From Sphingobacterium sp. B16(2022) (GTDB taxonomy: Bacteria > Bacteroidota > Bacteroidia > Sphingobacteriales > Sphingobacteriaceae), in the NCBI RefSeq assembly GCF_012030425.1, contig NZ_JAAUVN010000001.1, forward strand, positions 1,054,001-1,118,000: a DNA stretch of 64,000 bases. The letters are read 5' to 3'. Shown in pieces: positions 27,399 through 36,830 of this stretch; the stretch's first letter is position 1, and every line of letters begins with the position of its first letter. The notes below the pieces were generated by a model. That model saw nothing but the letters and a program-made list of their open reading frames with translations, was not told the origin of the DNA and ran no database searches. Both the position numbers and the translations under genes were made by a program.

Positions 27399-29651
27399 AT
27401 GTTAAAATCACAAAGAGCATATATATTCATTGTAGTATTGATATTTTTTGTAAAAACGACTGTTTATGGCCAGCAGTATTTTCTATGGGATGATCAACCT
27501 GCTAAGGATTGGATGACTGAAGCTTATCCGATCGGAAATGGTCGTATTGGTGCCATGATATTCGGAGGAGTGAATAAGGAACATATTCAATTTAATGAGA
27601 ACAGTCTATGGACCGGTAACGAACAGGAAACCGGAGAATATCAGGCTTTTGGGGAGGTGTTTGTTGAATTTGGACAGGTTGGAGCAAAACCTTTCTCAAA
27701 CTATAGCCGAAAATTAGATTTAGATCAGGCCTTGCACCATATCACATACAATCAAGATAATCAAAAAAGAAGCCGCAGATACTTCGCTAGTAATCCGGAC
27801 CAGGTGATGGTAATGGAATACACAAATGAAAATAAAAAATCACTAAATGCAACCATCAGACTTAAAGATAGTCACGGCAAACTAACAAAATCGATAGCTG
27901 GCGATTTGGTGTTCAGTGGTGTACTGTCCAATGGTATGGAATATGCTGCACGCCTCCACGTGAAAACGGAAGGGGGAGAGGTTTTGGAGACAAAAGGAGA
28001 GGATGGCGAAATATTTATCCAGGTTCAATCGGCAGATAAAATCGTTATACTTTTGAGTGCGGCGACAGATTATGCCAATACGCGGTCTACGAATTGGAAA
28101 GCGAATGAAAAGCCATTAGAAGCGAACAAGAGATATATTCAAGAGGCTGCTAAATATCATTTTGATCAATTACTTACCAGACACTTAAAAGATTATCAAT
28201 CACTTTTTGCTCGAGTACAGTTACAATTGGGGACTGAAGATTTATCGCAGGAGCTAACGACAAAAAAACTGCTGCAGCACTATAAGCAAAAGCCATCACC
28301 GGCGCTAGAATCCCTTATCTATCAGTATGGGCGCTACCTGCTTATAAGCTCTTCTCGTAAGGGCGGACTACCCGCCAATTTACAGGGATTATGGAATAAT
28401 AGTAATACCCCTCCATGGCGATCAGATTACCATTCCAATATCAATGTGCAAATGAACTATTGGCCTGCTGAGGTTGCAAATCTAAGCGAATCTGCATGGC
28501 CATATCTGGATTACATCAATAGTATGCGCGAAGTAAAGAAGGAAAATACACAAAAAGAATTTCCAGGAGTTCGCGGTTGGACGGTTCGTACTGAAAATAA
28601 TATTTTTGGAGGAGAAAGCTTCTCCTGGAATACACCAGGCAGTGCATGGTATGCGCAGGCACTTTGGGAACACTATGCATTTAATCTTGACAAAGCGTAT
28701 TTAAGAGATTTTGCTTATCCAATATTAAAGGAAATATGTCAATTTTGGGATGATAGACTTGTTCGTCGTGATGATGGAACTGTAGTGGCACCCATGGGCT
28801 GGTCACCTGAACACGGACCTACCGAAGATGCTGTGAGTTACGATCATCAGATCATTTTCGACCTTTTTACGAATTATATTGAGGCCTGTCAAATTTTACA
28901 AATTGATAAAACATATGGCAAGCATATCGAAACACTTCGCATTGCATTATTAAAACCAAAAATTGGAAAATGGGGGCAGTTGCAAGAGTGGGAAACCGAC
29001 CGTGATGATCCTAATGATAAGCATAGACATGTTTCCCATTTGTTTGGCCTATATCCAGGACGACAAATATCTAAATGGGAAACCCCAGAATTAGCTAATG
29101 CGGCAAAAGTAACACTAAATGCGCGAGGAGATGAATCTACAGGATGGTCTATGGCTTGGAAAGTAGCATTTTGGGCTAGGTTACAAGATGGTAATCATGC
29201 TTACCAGATCTTGAAAAATTTTATTAATCTCGTAGGAGGTGAAGGGATCGATTATGATAATGGCGGTGGGGTATACGCGAATCTGCTTTGCGCACATCCA
29301 CCATTTCAGATTGATGGTAACTTAGGTTATGTTGCCGCTGTTAGTGAAATGATCGTACAATCACAGAATAATATGATCGAGTTATTGCCAGCATTGCCAG
29401 ATAATTGGAAAGATGGTAAAATTAAAGGATTGAAAGCTAGAGGAAACATTTTGATTCACGAATTGATATGGAAAAATAAGAAGGTTGAATCTGTTGTTTT
29501 AAGATCTTTAGAGCATCAGACTATTCAACTTTTGAGTGCAACTGTACTTAAAGACGCAAAATTGATGAAGGAAGTTAACGGTAAGTTTATATATCAGATA
29601 CAATTGAAACCAAATCAGAGTTTAAAGCTCACTAAAGCTGTTAAAAATTGA
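27399..29651 (+). CDS. GH95 family glycosidase (alpha-L-fucosidase or alpha-L-galactosidase)
   Basis: This 750-residue enzyme has a signal peptide (about 1-25, ending YGQQYFLW). GH95 hallmarks are the N-terminal PIGNGRIGAMIFGGVNKEHIQFNENSLWTGN and the (alpha/alpha)6 barrel with NINVQMNYWP (N347, N349), GWSPEHGP (E471) and HPPFQIDGNLG (D639). These correspond to the Asn, Asn, Glu and Asp of the characterised inverting 1,2-alpha-L-fucosidases. I start at the ATG at 27399; the longer frame from 27297 runs through the symporter 3' end and lacks a signal peptide. It closes the PUL transcript. Whether it prefers fucose or L-galactose depends on active-site details I cannot judge. Confidence 0.9.
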   Translation: MLKSQRAYIFIVVLIFFVKTTVYGQQYFLWDDQPAKDWMTEAYPIGNGRIGAMIFGGVNKEHIQFNENSLWTGNEQETGEYQAFGEVFVEFGQVGAKPFSNYSRKLDLDQALHHITYNQDNQKRSRRYFASNPDQVMVMEYTNENKKSLNATIRLKDSHGKLTKSIAGDLVFSGVLSNGMEYAARLHVKTEGGEVLETKGEDGEIFIQVQSADKIVILLSAATDYANTRSTNWKANEKPLEANKRYIQEAAKYHFDQLLTRHLKDYQSLFARVQLQLGTEDLSQELTTKKLLQHYKQKPSPALESLIYQYGRYLLISSSRKGGLPANLQGLWNNSNTPPWRSDYHSNINVQMNYWPAEVANLSESAWPYLDYINSMREVKKENTQKEFPGVRGWTVRTENNIFGGESFSWNTPGSAWYAQALWEHYAFNLDKAYLRDFAYPILKEICQFWDDRLVRRDDGTVVAPMGWSPEHGPTEDAVSYDHQIIFDLFTNYIEACQILQIDKTYGKHIETLRIALLKPKIGKWGQLQEWETDRDDPNDKHRHVSHLFGLYPGRQISKWETPELANAAKVTLNARGDESTGWSMAWKVAFWARLQDGNHAYQILKNFINLVGGEGIDYDNGGGVYANLLCAHPPFQIDGNLGYVAAVSEMIVQSQNNMIELLPALPDNWKDGKIKGLKARGNILIHELIWKNKKVESVVLRSLEHQTIQLLSATVLKDAKLMKEVNGKFIYQIQLKPNQSLKLTKAVKN

Positions 29652-29730
29652 TAATATAGAATATTCCTTATGCTTATATCAGGTATTTGGTATAATATTT
29701 GGGTGTAGAGCTTTAAAAAAAGAATACACA

Positions 29731-29770
29731 GCTACTTTTAAGCATTAATTTGAAAGTAGCAGTGCTTAAA
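29731..29770 (+). promoter_or_regulatory. Two interleaved 8-bp stems in the leader of the YscW-like lipoprotein gene
   Basis: GCTACTTT (29731-29738) pairs with AAAGTAGC (29753-29760). TTTAAGCA (29737-29744) pairs with TGCTTAAA (29763-29770). The order A1-B1-A2-B2 allows either two mutually exclusive hairpins or an H-type pseudoknot, ending 11 bases before the ATG. Stem A could also act as a weak terminator for the PUL. A regulatory role is inference. Confidence 0.4.
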
Positions 29771-29781
29771 TAAAGTGATAT

Positions 29782-30243
29782 ATGAAAAGCATATTTTTTT
29801 TGGCAGTTTTGCCATTGTCCATTTTAGCAAGTTGTACGTCTGGTAGCAAGGGGAGTGAAAAAACTAAAACGGGTGATTCACTAACGGTAGAATTTATTGG
29901 TTCAGCACCGTTAGATATAAAAAATCCAGAAGGTAAAGTACAATTATATGCTGTTGCAGAGAATATAGCTGATGTACCAGCAACACTGTTGGAAGAGAAA
30001 AATATTCAACAGTCTGGTGTTCCTTTCACAATTGATTTTGTTTTACCAAAAGATCATAAATCGCATATAAAGCCTGCGGTAGCCGCACATGAAGCAGTCA
30101 AATATTATGTTACTGTTAAATGGGATTCGGATGGTAACGGAAAAGTAGAAAAAGGAGATATTATGATTGACTATGACAAACAGTTCCCAAATGTAAAACT
30201 AGGAGCAGGAAAGCAACAGGTTTATTTGACCGTTATTAAATAA
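29782..30243 (+). CDS. YbaY/YscW-like small lipoprotein
   Basis: This 153-residue lipoprotein has a short signal peptide with lipobox LASC (Cys about residue 18). The mature part has the look of the YscW/YbaY fold: VQLYAVAENIADVPATLLEEKNIQQSGVPFTIDFVLP resembles the family's 'valine-rich strand, DxPA, IPF' pattern, and a C-terminal WDSDGNGKVEKGDIMIDYDKQFP segment follows. Family members are envelope lipoproteins of mostly unknown role; one is a type III secretion pilotin, which is not implied here. It lies after the PUL with a structured leader, so it may be separate from it. Confidence 0.6.
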   Translation: MKSIFFLAVLPLSILASCTSGSKGSEKTKTGDSLTVEFIGSAPLDIKNPEGKVQLYAVAENIADVPATLLEEKNIQQSGVPFTIDFVLPKDHKSHIKPAVAAHEAVKYYVTVKWDSDGNGKVEKGDIMIDYDKQFPNVKLGAGKQQVYLTVIK

Positions 30244-30412
30244 TAGTGAGGTAGCACCGATCGCATGTATATATCCATTAATGCTATTTTAAATTTAAAA
30301 TGATTAGTTTCTAACTGCTTTTCAGAGTAAATAGTAGCTATTTTTATGAATTGTGATTTTTAGGAAGTATCATTATTTTAAAAAAATTGATGACCATTTA
30401 ACGCTAGAAAAT

Positions 30413-31183
30413 ATGAAAAAAATAATCACATTATCGTTTGTTATGTTGACAATGATAAGTTGTAGAAATAGGGATTCAAAAACTGAAAACCGTAATGCTG
30501 CTTTTGAAGAAATGACAGGCAAAACAGTTACTTTCTCAGAACCGGCATGTTATACTTACAATGACGGCAATAATCATATTTCGTTGGAATTTACTGATAT
30601 AGGACCAACTCTTAAAGGAAACCTTACGTACGCTTTCGCCGAGAAAGATAAGAATACTGGAACTTTCGTAGGGCAGCTGAAGGATAATGTGCTGCTCGCA
30701 GATTATACTTTCCAGTCAGAAGGAGTAACTTCTGTTAGGCAGGTTGCATTTAAAGTAAGTAAAGACACATTGATTGAAGGATATGGTGATATGAATGCTG
30801 AAGGTACGGCTTTCAAAGATATAAAGCACTTGAATTTTACTTCAACCATGCCCTTGATAAAAGGAGATTGTGTTGAAAAAAAACAAGGTTGCCTGTTTGA
30901 AGATGGAAAATCATACTCAGAATTGGAACAAAGGTGCATTACATTAGCCACTTTAAAAACAATCTTAAATCCTTTGAAGGATGGGGCAAGAACGGAAGGT
31001 AAACAAGCCTATGTGTACTTTAGTTCGGACAATTCTAAAGCTGAAGTTTTTTTGCCCAATTCTAATAATGGTATAGTATTGGAAAAAAAAGGTGAAGGAA
31101 ACTGGGTTTCTGGAAATTACATCCTCATGGCATGGAAGGGATATGTGTTACAGGATAAAGGTGTAGCTGTATACGGCGGATAA
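30413..31183 (+). CDS. Hypothetical lipoprotein, about 256 residues
   Basis: The start at 30413 gives a lipoprotein signal (MKKIITLSFVMLTMISC, Cys at 17). An in-frame upstream start at 30353 would place 20 charged residues ahead of it and is less likely. The mature protein is hydrophilic and beta-rich, with several cysteines beyond the lipobox (CY, CVEKKQGC, RC) that could form disulfides. The latter half (about 150-256) contains an EDGKSYSELEQRCITLATLKTILNP stretch and a VYFSSDNSKAEVFLPNSN strand region. I recognise no family. It is followed by a strong terminator and is not obviously part of the PUL. Confidence 0.7.
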   Translation: MKKIITLSFVMLTMISCRNRDSKTENRNAAFEEMTGKTVTFSEPACYTYNDGNNHISLEFTDIGPTLKGNLTYAFAEKDKNTGTFVGQLKDNVLLADYTFQSEGVTSVRQVAFKVSKDTLIEGYGDMNAEGTAFKDIKHLNFTSTMPLIKGDCVEKKQGCLFEDGKSYSELEQRCITLATLKTILNPLKDGARTEGKQAYVYFSSDNSKAEVFLPNSNNGIVLEKKGEGNWVSGNYILMAWKGYVLQDKGVAVYGG

Positions 31184-31210
31184 TTATTTCAGTTTAAAAT
31201 ACAAACAATT

Positions 31211-31244
31211 ACAGCAACCTTGCATGAAAGATTGCTGTTTTTTT
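31211..31244 (+). terminator. Intrinsic terminator after the 256-residue lipoprotein gene
   Basis: ACAGCAACCTT and AAGATTGCTGT form an 11-position stem with one C-A mismatch and a short loop, followed by seven T residues. Confidence 0.8.
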
Positions 31245-31290
31245 ATGCTCATCGTTGTAGTATAACAACTAACCAATATGTATGTTTGAC

Positions 31291-31312
31291 TTTTGACAGA
31301 AAATTGTCAAAA
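31291..31312. promoter_or_regulatory. Inverted repeat TTTTGACA-N6-TGTCAAAA upstream of the AraC gene
   Basis: Exact 8-bp arms at 31291-31298 and 31305-31312, 71 bases before the AraC ATG. The half-site TTTTGACA occurs again at 32310-32317 ahead of the RND operon, suggesting a shared binding site for the regulator. Confidence 0.4.
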
Positions 31313-31382
31313 AACAAAAAGAGTAAAACAAAGATTATTTTAAATTTTAACTTAGACATGCTATTTGTTAGCGTTTAAGATT

Positions 31383-32282
31383 ATGGATCGTCGAATTACA
31401 TTTTTTACTTTAAAGGAGTTTGTTGCCGAGCAGATGAACAAACAACAGTATGAGGGATTTACTATCTGTCATTTACAGAAAAGTAATATGACTGACATTC
31501 GCTCTTATGAGCCTATGCGAACTGACAGCTTTGGAATGAGTATTATCCTAAAAGGAACGCTCGGTATGCGGATTGGTTTTTCTGAACAGAAAATCCAGGA
31601 AAATATGGCATTCTTACATTCACCGACTACAATTATTGAGTTTTTGGAAAGGAGTGATGATCTTGAAATGATTAGTTTCATGTTTTCTTTAGATTTTGCT
31701 AAAAAAATAGGCATGTTTTTTCAAGGCAGATCGTCCTTAGATTTTTTGTTTGACAATTATTTAAAGGTATTTTCCTTACGTGAACCTGTAGTTAAGCGAT
31801 TTGTAGTTTATCTAGAACATTTAAGAGAAGTTAATCTGAGTCCTACACCAACTAAACATCAGGCGGAAATTATTAAAAGTACTTTTGCACTACTCAACTA
31901 CGAAATAGAATCCGAACTTATGGATCATGTTATCGGTCAGGTCGTACTCAGTGGCCGAAAAGAGAAATTATGTTTGGATTTCATTACGCTGGTGGTAGAT
32001 CAATTTCATGTTCACCGTTCAGTCCAGCATTATGCCGATTGCTTATTTGTGAGTCGAAAATACCTCAGCAGGGTTATAAAAGAAGTTACAGGGTTAAGCC
32101 CGCTGCAGATTATTGAACAAACGTTGATGGCTGAAGTGACAGCTAAATTACGGTCTAATTTTTACTCAATCTCAGATATCATGCAACAATTGAATTTTAG
32201 TGATTTACCAACTTTTAGCAAATTTTTTAAAAAGAATACAGGTCAATCCCCGATTCTGTATCGTAAAGAATTATTAACTTAA
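31383..32282 (+). CDS. AraC family transcriptional regulator
   Basis: This is a 299-residue protein. The N-terminal cupin-like half (about 20-170) should bind a ligand or mediate dimerisation. The C-terminal ~100 residues hold two helix-turn-helix motifs (HRSVQHYADCLFVSRKYLSRVIKEVTG and FYSISDIMQQLNFSDLPTFSKFFKKNTGQSP). I start at the ATG at 31383; the TTG at 31365 adds only six residues. It lies 192 bases upstream of a complete RND efflux operon on the same strand, so it is the probable activator of that operon in response to a drug-like ligand. A matching TTTTGACA element occurs in both upstream regions. Confidence 0.85.
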   Translation: MDRRITFFTLKEFVAEQMNKQQYEGFTICHLQKSNMTDIRSYEPMRTDSFGMSIILKGTLGMRIGFSEQKIQENMAFLHSPTTIIEFLERSDDLEMISFMFSLDFAKKIGMFFQGRSSLDFLFDNYLKVFSLREPVVKRFVVYLEHLREVNLSPTPTKHQAEIIKSTFALLNYEIESELMDHVIGQVVLSGRKEKLCLDFITLVVDQFHVHRSVQHYADCLFVSRKYLSRVIKEVTGLSPLQIIEQTLMAEVTAKLRSNFYSISDIMQQLNFSDLPTFSKFFKKNTGQSPILYRKELLT

Positions 32283-32309
32283 ATTTATCCCGAACTTAAT
32301 TTAGTGTCT

Positions 32310-32317
32310 TTTTGACA
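32310..32317 (+). promoter_or_regulatory. TTTTGACA half-site upstream of the RND operon
   Basis: Same eight bases as each arm of the palindrome ahead of the AraC gene, 44 bases before a TAnnTTTG element and within the AraC-RND intergenic region. Short motif; could be chance. Confidence 0.25.
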
Positions 32318-32360
32318 AGTTAAAGCTCCCTTTAGACTTTTTAACCGATTTAGTCAGATA

Positions 32361-32368
32361 TATATTTG
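32361..32368 (+). promoter_or_regulatory. Candidate -7 element TATATTTG for the RND operon
   Basis: An exact TAnnTTTG match in the 192-base gap between AraC and the adaptor gene, giving a leader of roughly 100 bases. A T-run sits near -33 but no clear TTG. Confidence 0.35.
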
Positions 32369-32474
32369 TATTAATTGTACATGAGGAGAAAAGATGGGGT
32401 CTGAAGTCCAATATTTTAGTGACTAACCCTTCTTTTCGAATCTTTAAATATAGCGAGAACATAATATATTTTAA

Positions 32475-33632
32475 ATGAATCGGAAATTAGTTGTTCAATC
32501 AACATTGCTTGGCTTAAGCCTAGGATTCCTAACAAGTTGTGGTCAAAAACCAAACCAGGAAGGGGGGGCACCCGCAGCCTTAGAAGTTCCAGTGATGACA
32601 CTTCAAGAAGAAAATGGAATATTAACAAAAACTTATGCAAGCAGCATTGAAGGAGTTGTAAATGTTGAAATCCGTCCACAAGTTTCCGGTTATCTGGCTA
32701 AGATCTTTGTTGATGAAGGTGCATTTGTCAGGGCTGGGCAGACTTTATTTCAAGTGGATGATCGTACCTACAAAGAGCAGTATAAAAATGCGCAAGCATC
32801 TATTTTAGCAGCTAAAGCGAATCTGTCCAATGTTAAAATAGATTTAGATAGGAAAAAAGAATTAGTAAGTAATAAACTCGTATCTAATCTACAGGTTGAC
32901 CAAGCACAGGCAACGTACGAAGGTGCGCAAGCGGCTTTAGCGCAGGCAAATGCCGTTTTTGAAACAGCGAAAATTAACCTTGAATTCTGTACAATCAAAG
33001 CTCCGGTCAGTGGCACTATAGGTCGTATTCCTTATCGATTAGGAAGTCTCATTAATCCTGCTGCAGTCGAGCCCTTAACGCTCTTATCAGATACGCATGC
33101 CGTATTTGCATATTTCTCAATGAGTGAAAACGATTTTGTTAATTTTCAGGCAGCATTACCGGGAAACTCTGTTGCTGAAAAGTTGAAGCAAGCCGCTCCT
33201 GTAACTTTAAAAACAGCTAATGGACAGGACTTTCCACATTTAGGGAAAATTGATGCTATTGAAGGTCAATTCGACAAGAATACAGGTTCGATCAGTCTTC
33301 GGGCAAAATTTGAAAACCCGCAAGGACAATTACGAACAGGTAACACAGGGAAAATAGCATTAGATCAACATATTGAGCAGGTTGTTGTAGTTCCGATAAC
33401 AGCAACGACAGCCATTCAAGATAAAATTTATGTATTTACGATCAGTAAAGAAGGAAAGGCGGTACAGACGCCAATTGAAGTAAGCGGTAAACAAGAATCT
33501 CAATACTTCGTCAAATCAGGTGTTACAGCAGGTGATCAGATAATTACAAATGGACTTAGTTTCCTTCAGAATGGTATGCCTGTTAAGGTGAAATCCGCAA
33601 CCACAGTAAAAGATAGCGTGAATAAATCTTAA
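32475..33632 (+). CDS. RND efflux periplasmic adaptor lipoprotein (AcrA/MexA-like)
   Basis: This 385-residue lipoprotein has lipobox LTSC (Cys about 22). It has the adaptor order: barrel-sandwich strand (VNVEIRPQVSGYLAKIFVDEGAFVRAGQTLFQVDDRTY), alpha-helical hairpin (about 95-155, repeated A/Q/L-rich coiled coil), return strand (CTIKAPVSGTIGRIPYRLGSLIN), and beta-barrel and membrane-proximal domains. It bridges the RND pump and the outer membrane channel across the periplasm. The permease gene begins 23 bases downstream. Substrates of the pump are not deducible, but typical roles are antibiotic, dye or detergent export. Confidence 0.92.
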   Translation: MNRKLVVQSTLLGLSLGFLTSCGQKPNQEGGAPAALEVPVMTLQEENGILTKTYASSIEGVVNVEIRPQVSGYLAKIFVDEGAFVRAGQTLFQVDDRTYKEQYKNAQASILAAKANLSNVKIDLDRKKELVSNKLVSNLQVDQAQATYEGAQAALAQANAVFETAKINLEFCTIKAPVSGTIGRIPYRLGSLINPAAVEPLTLLSDTHAVFAYFSMSENDFVNFQAALPGNSVAEKLKQAAPVTLKTANGQDFPHLGKIDAIEGQFDKNTGSISLRAKFENPQGQLRTGNTGKIALDQHIEQVVVVPITATTAIQDKIYVFTISKEGKAVQTPIEVSGKQESQYFVKSGVTAGDQIITNGLSFLQNGMPVKVKSATTVKDSVNKS

Positions 33633-33654
33633 CAACCATTTATCCTTAGTCATT

Positions 33655-36600
33655 ATGTTAAAAAAAATAATTAAAAGGCCAGTATTGGCTACAGTTATAT
33701 CCATATTGCTGGTTATTCTGGGAGTCGTGGCTATGCTCGGTTTACCCATTACCAAATTTCCTGAAATCGCCCCACCAAGTGTTACCGTAATGGCGACTTA
33801 CCCAGGTGCCTCTGCCGAAGTAATTGCTAAGGCAGTAGCACCGCCATTAGAAAATGCCATCAATGGTGTAGAAAATATGGACTTTCTTACTTCTACATCC
33901 AGTAATGACGGTAGTTTGATGATTACTGTTGTTTTTAAATTAGGAACAGATCCGGATCAGGCCGCAGTAAACGTACAGAACCGAGTATCGCAAGCAACCA
34001 GTATGTTACCTGCAGAGGTTAATCAGATCGGTGTAAGCACACTAAAAAGACAGAATAGTATGGTGGCCATGGTTACGCTATACTCCGATGATAATAAATC
34101 AGACGAACTTTTTATAGAGAATTATGCTAAGATTAATATTGTTCCAGAGCTAAAGCGTATTACAGGAGTCGGTGATGCACAGGTATTCGGTAACAAAGAT
34201 TACTCGATGCGCGTTTGGCTCAATCCTGCTCAGATGGCTTCCTATGATATCACGCCGCAAGAAGTGTCTGCTGCGATCCAGACTCAGAATATTGAAGCTG
34301 CTCCAGGAAGATTTGGAGAGAGTACCAAGGAAGCTGTAGAATATGTAATCCGATATAAAGGAAAGCTGGCTGAAGCAGCCGATTACGAAAATATTATCAT
34401 ACGCGCAAATGCTGATGGTTCCGTGTTGCGTCTGCAGGATGTGGCTAAAGTTGAGTTTGGGTCGTACACCAATACGGTTGCCACAGCGTATAATAAGAAA
34501 CCGGCGATTATGATTGCCCTTTATCAAACAGCTGGTTCAAATGCCAATGCAGTAGAGATAGAGATGCAGGAACGTTTAAAGGAGCTTTCAAAGTCATTTC
34601 CCGCAGGTATTAAATACACTACGCCGTACTCTTCTAAGGAATCTTTAGATCAGTCTGTTGCTCAAGTTATCACCACCTTGCTAGAAGCTTTTGTACTCGT
34701 TTTTATTGTTGTATTTATCTTTTTACAGGATTTTAGATCGACATTAATTCCAGCGATTGCAGTTCCGGTTTCTATTGTTGGTACATTTTTCTTTATGCAG
34801 CTGTTTGGATTCTCGATCAATCTATTGACCCTTTTTGCACTCGTACTAGCGATCGGGATCGTTGTCGATGATGCCATCGTTGTCGTAGAAGCAGTACATG
34901 CTAAAATGGAGAAGAAAAAGTTAAATGCAAAAGCGGCGACAATGTCTGCAATGAGTGAGATCACAGGCGCTATCATATCGATTACGCTTGTGATGTCGGC
35001 AGTATTTATACCCGTTGCTTTTATGGAAGGCCCTACAGGTGTGTTTTATCAGCAGTTTGCTTTGACTTTGGCAATGGCGATTCTGATCTCAGCAGTTAAT
35101 GCACTAACCTTAAGTCCTGCATTATGTGCGTTATTATTAAAATCGCACGATGGGCATCATGAGGAGAAGAAAACAAATTTTAAAGAACGTTTTTTCGCAG
35201 GATTTAATGCAGCTTTTAATAAACTGACATTTCGTTACGGTAAATCTGTCCTTTTCTTAATAAAACGTAAAACTTTGGCATTCTCAGGACTGGCAGTGCT
35301 ATTGGTATTGTTTGTATGGATGTTCCGTACCACACCGACAGGTTTTATACCCGATGAGGATCAGAGTTTTTTAATGGCCATGGTCAATACGCCACCAGGT
35401 GCATCTTTGGATCGGACAACTAAAGCCATAACCGATGCAGAATTAGAAATTCAGAAGCATCCTTCTGTAGAATCGGTGATCAGTATTTCGGGTTTAAATA
35501 TGATGAGTTTTAGTACTTCATCTTCTGCAGGGGTATTGATGATCCGTTTGAAACCACTCAAAGAAAGGGGAGAAGTTAAAGATATCAATCAAATTTTAGT
35601 TGCTCTTCAAGGACAGTTACAAGGAAATCAAAGTGCAAACTTCTTTGTATTGGGTATGCCGACTGTATCGGGGTTTGGTAATACTTCAGGATTAGAAGTT
35701 GTTCTACAAGATAAAACCGCGGGCAGTTTAAGTAAATTTAGTGAAACGGCCAATGGATATATGGGCGCATTGATGCAACGACCTGAGATCGCATTTGCCT
35801 TTACCACATTTAATGCATCCTATCCACAATATGAAATGGTTGTTGACGAAATGAAGGCCAAACAGCTTCACGTGAATGTCTCCGATTTAATGACCTTGAT
35901 GCAAGGATATTACGGAAGTATGCAAGCATCCGATTTTAATCGTTTTGGAAAGTATTACCGTGTTGTCATCCAGGCATCTCCTGAGTTTAGATCAGATCCT
36001 TCTTCTTTGGATGGAATTATGCTTAAAAATCAATTGGGACAGATGGTACCGATTAACAGTTTGGTACAATTAAAGCCTGTATCTGGTCCAGAAACAGTAG
36101 AGCATTTTAATTTATTTAATGCCATTAACATTACCGCGATGCCAAAACCTGGATATAGTACTGGTCAGGCCATGCAAGCTATAGATGAAGTTAGTGCTAC
36201 TTTTTTACCCAATGGTTTTGCGCATGATTGGAAAGGAATGAGCCGTGAAGAAAAATCATCCAGTGGCCAGACTGCTGCTATTTTTGGATTATGTATTGTT
36301 TTTATATACTTCTTGTTATCAGCGCAATATGAGAGCTATATTCTGCCTTGGGCAGTTTTGATCAGCATCCCCTGTGGTCTGTTGGGCGTATTCGTAGGAA
36401 TTGGTTTTGCAGGTCTATCCAACAACATCTATGTACAGGTTGCTTTGGTTATGTTGATCGGACTACTGGCCAAAAATTCTATTTTGATTATTGAGTTTGC
36501 TATTCAGCGCAGACGCGCAGGAAAGAGTATCGTAGCCGCCGCTGTTGAAGGTGCAAAGGCAAGACTTAGACCGATTTTGATGACTTCACTCGCGTTTATA

Positions 36601-36819
36601 GCTGGTTTGATGCCGTTGTTATTTGCAGTAGGGCCTTCGGCGATCGGGAACCATTCCATCGGTTATGCCGCAGTATTTGGTATGCTTGCAGGAACTGTGT
36701 TCGGGGTGTTTTTAACACCGGTCTTGTTCGTCGTTTTTCAATACCTGCAGGAACGTATGAGTGGAAAGCCTGCGGAAGAAAGCGATTGGGAGTATGAAGA
36801 AACAGAAGTTTCACATTAA
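33655..36819 (+). CDS. RND efflux permease, HAE1/AcrB type
   Basis: This 1054-residue inner membrane pump has 12 expected helices and two large periplasmic loops. The proton-relay residues are present: the TM4 aspartate pair in GIVVDDAIVVVE (D405, D406) and the TM10 lysine in LLAKNSILIIEFA (K940), matching AcrB positions closely. The N-terminus MLKKIIKRPVLATVISILLVILGVVAML is typical. Full length and intact motifs indicate a working proton-drug antiporter. It sits between adaptor and outer membrane factor in the usual order. Confidence 0.95.
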   Translation: MLKKIIKRPVLATVISILLVILGVVAMLGLPITKFPEIAPPSVTVMATYPGASAEVIAKAVAPPLENAINGVENMDFLTSTSSNDGSLMITVVFKLGTDPDQAAVNVQNRVSQATSMLPAEVNQIGVSTLKRQNSMVAMVTLYSDDNKSDELFIENYAKINIVPELKRITGVGDAQVFGNKDYSMRVWLNPAQMASYDITPQEVSAAIQTQNIEAAPGRFGESTKEAVEYVIRYKGKLAEAADYENIIIRANADGSVLRLQDVAKVEFGSYTNTVATAYNKKPAIMIALYQTAGSNANAVEIEMQERLKELSKSFPAGIKYTTPYSSKESLDQSVAQVITTLLEAFVLVFIVVFIFLQDFRSTLIPAIAVPVSIVGTFFFMQLFGFSINLLTLFALVLAIGIVVDDAIVVVEAVHAKMEKKKLNAKAATMSAMSEITGAIISITLVMSAVFIPVAFMEGPTGVFYQQFALTLAMAILISAVNALTLSPALCALLLKSHDGHHEEKKTNFKERFFAGFNAAFNKLTFRYGKSVLFLIKRKTLAFSGLAVLLVLFVWMFRTTPTGFIPDEDQSFLMAMVNTPPGASLDRTTKAITDAELEIQKHPSVESVISISGLNMMSFSTSSSAGVLMIRLKPLKERGEVKDINQILVALQGQLQGNQSANFFVLGMPTVSGFGNTSGLEVVLQDKTAGSLSKFSETANGYMGALMQRPEIAFAFTTFNASYPQYEMVVDEMKAKQLHVNVSDLMTLMQGYYGSMQASDFNRFGKYYRVVIQASPEFRSDPSSLDGIMLKNQLGQMVPINSLVQLKPVSGPETVEHFNLFNAINITAMPKPGYSTGQAMQAIDEVSATFLPNGFAHDWKGMSREEKSSSGQTAAIFGLCIVFIYFLLSAQYESYILPWAVLISIPCGLLGVFVGIGFAGLSNNIYVQVALVMLIGLLAKNSILIIEFAIQRRRAGKSIVAAAVEGAKARLRPILMTSLAFIAGLMPLLFAVGPSAIGNHSIGYAAVFGMLAGTVFGVFLTPVLFVVFQYLQERMSGKPAEESDWEYEETEVSH

Positions 36820-36830
36820 AAGTAAATCAA

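Noticed and set aside
30286..30301. 16-base A/T palindrome between the two lipoprotein genes
   Set aside because: Composed only of A and T, so likely by chance at this composition; no T-run or motif repeat.
34150..34527. 125-codon ORF on minus inside the RND permease
   Set aside because: Antisense shadow of a conserved pump gene.
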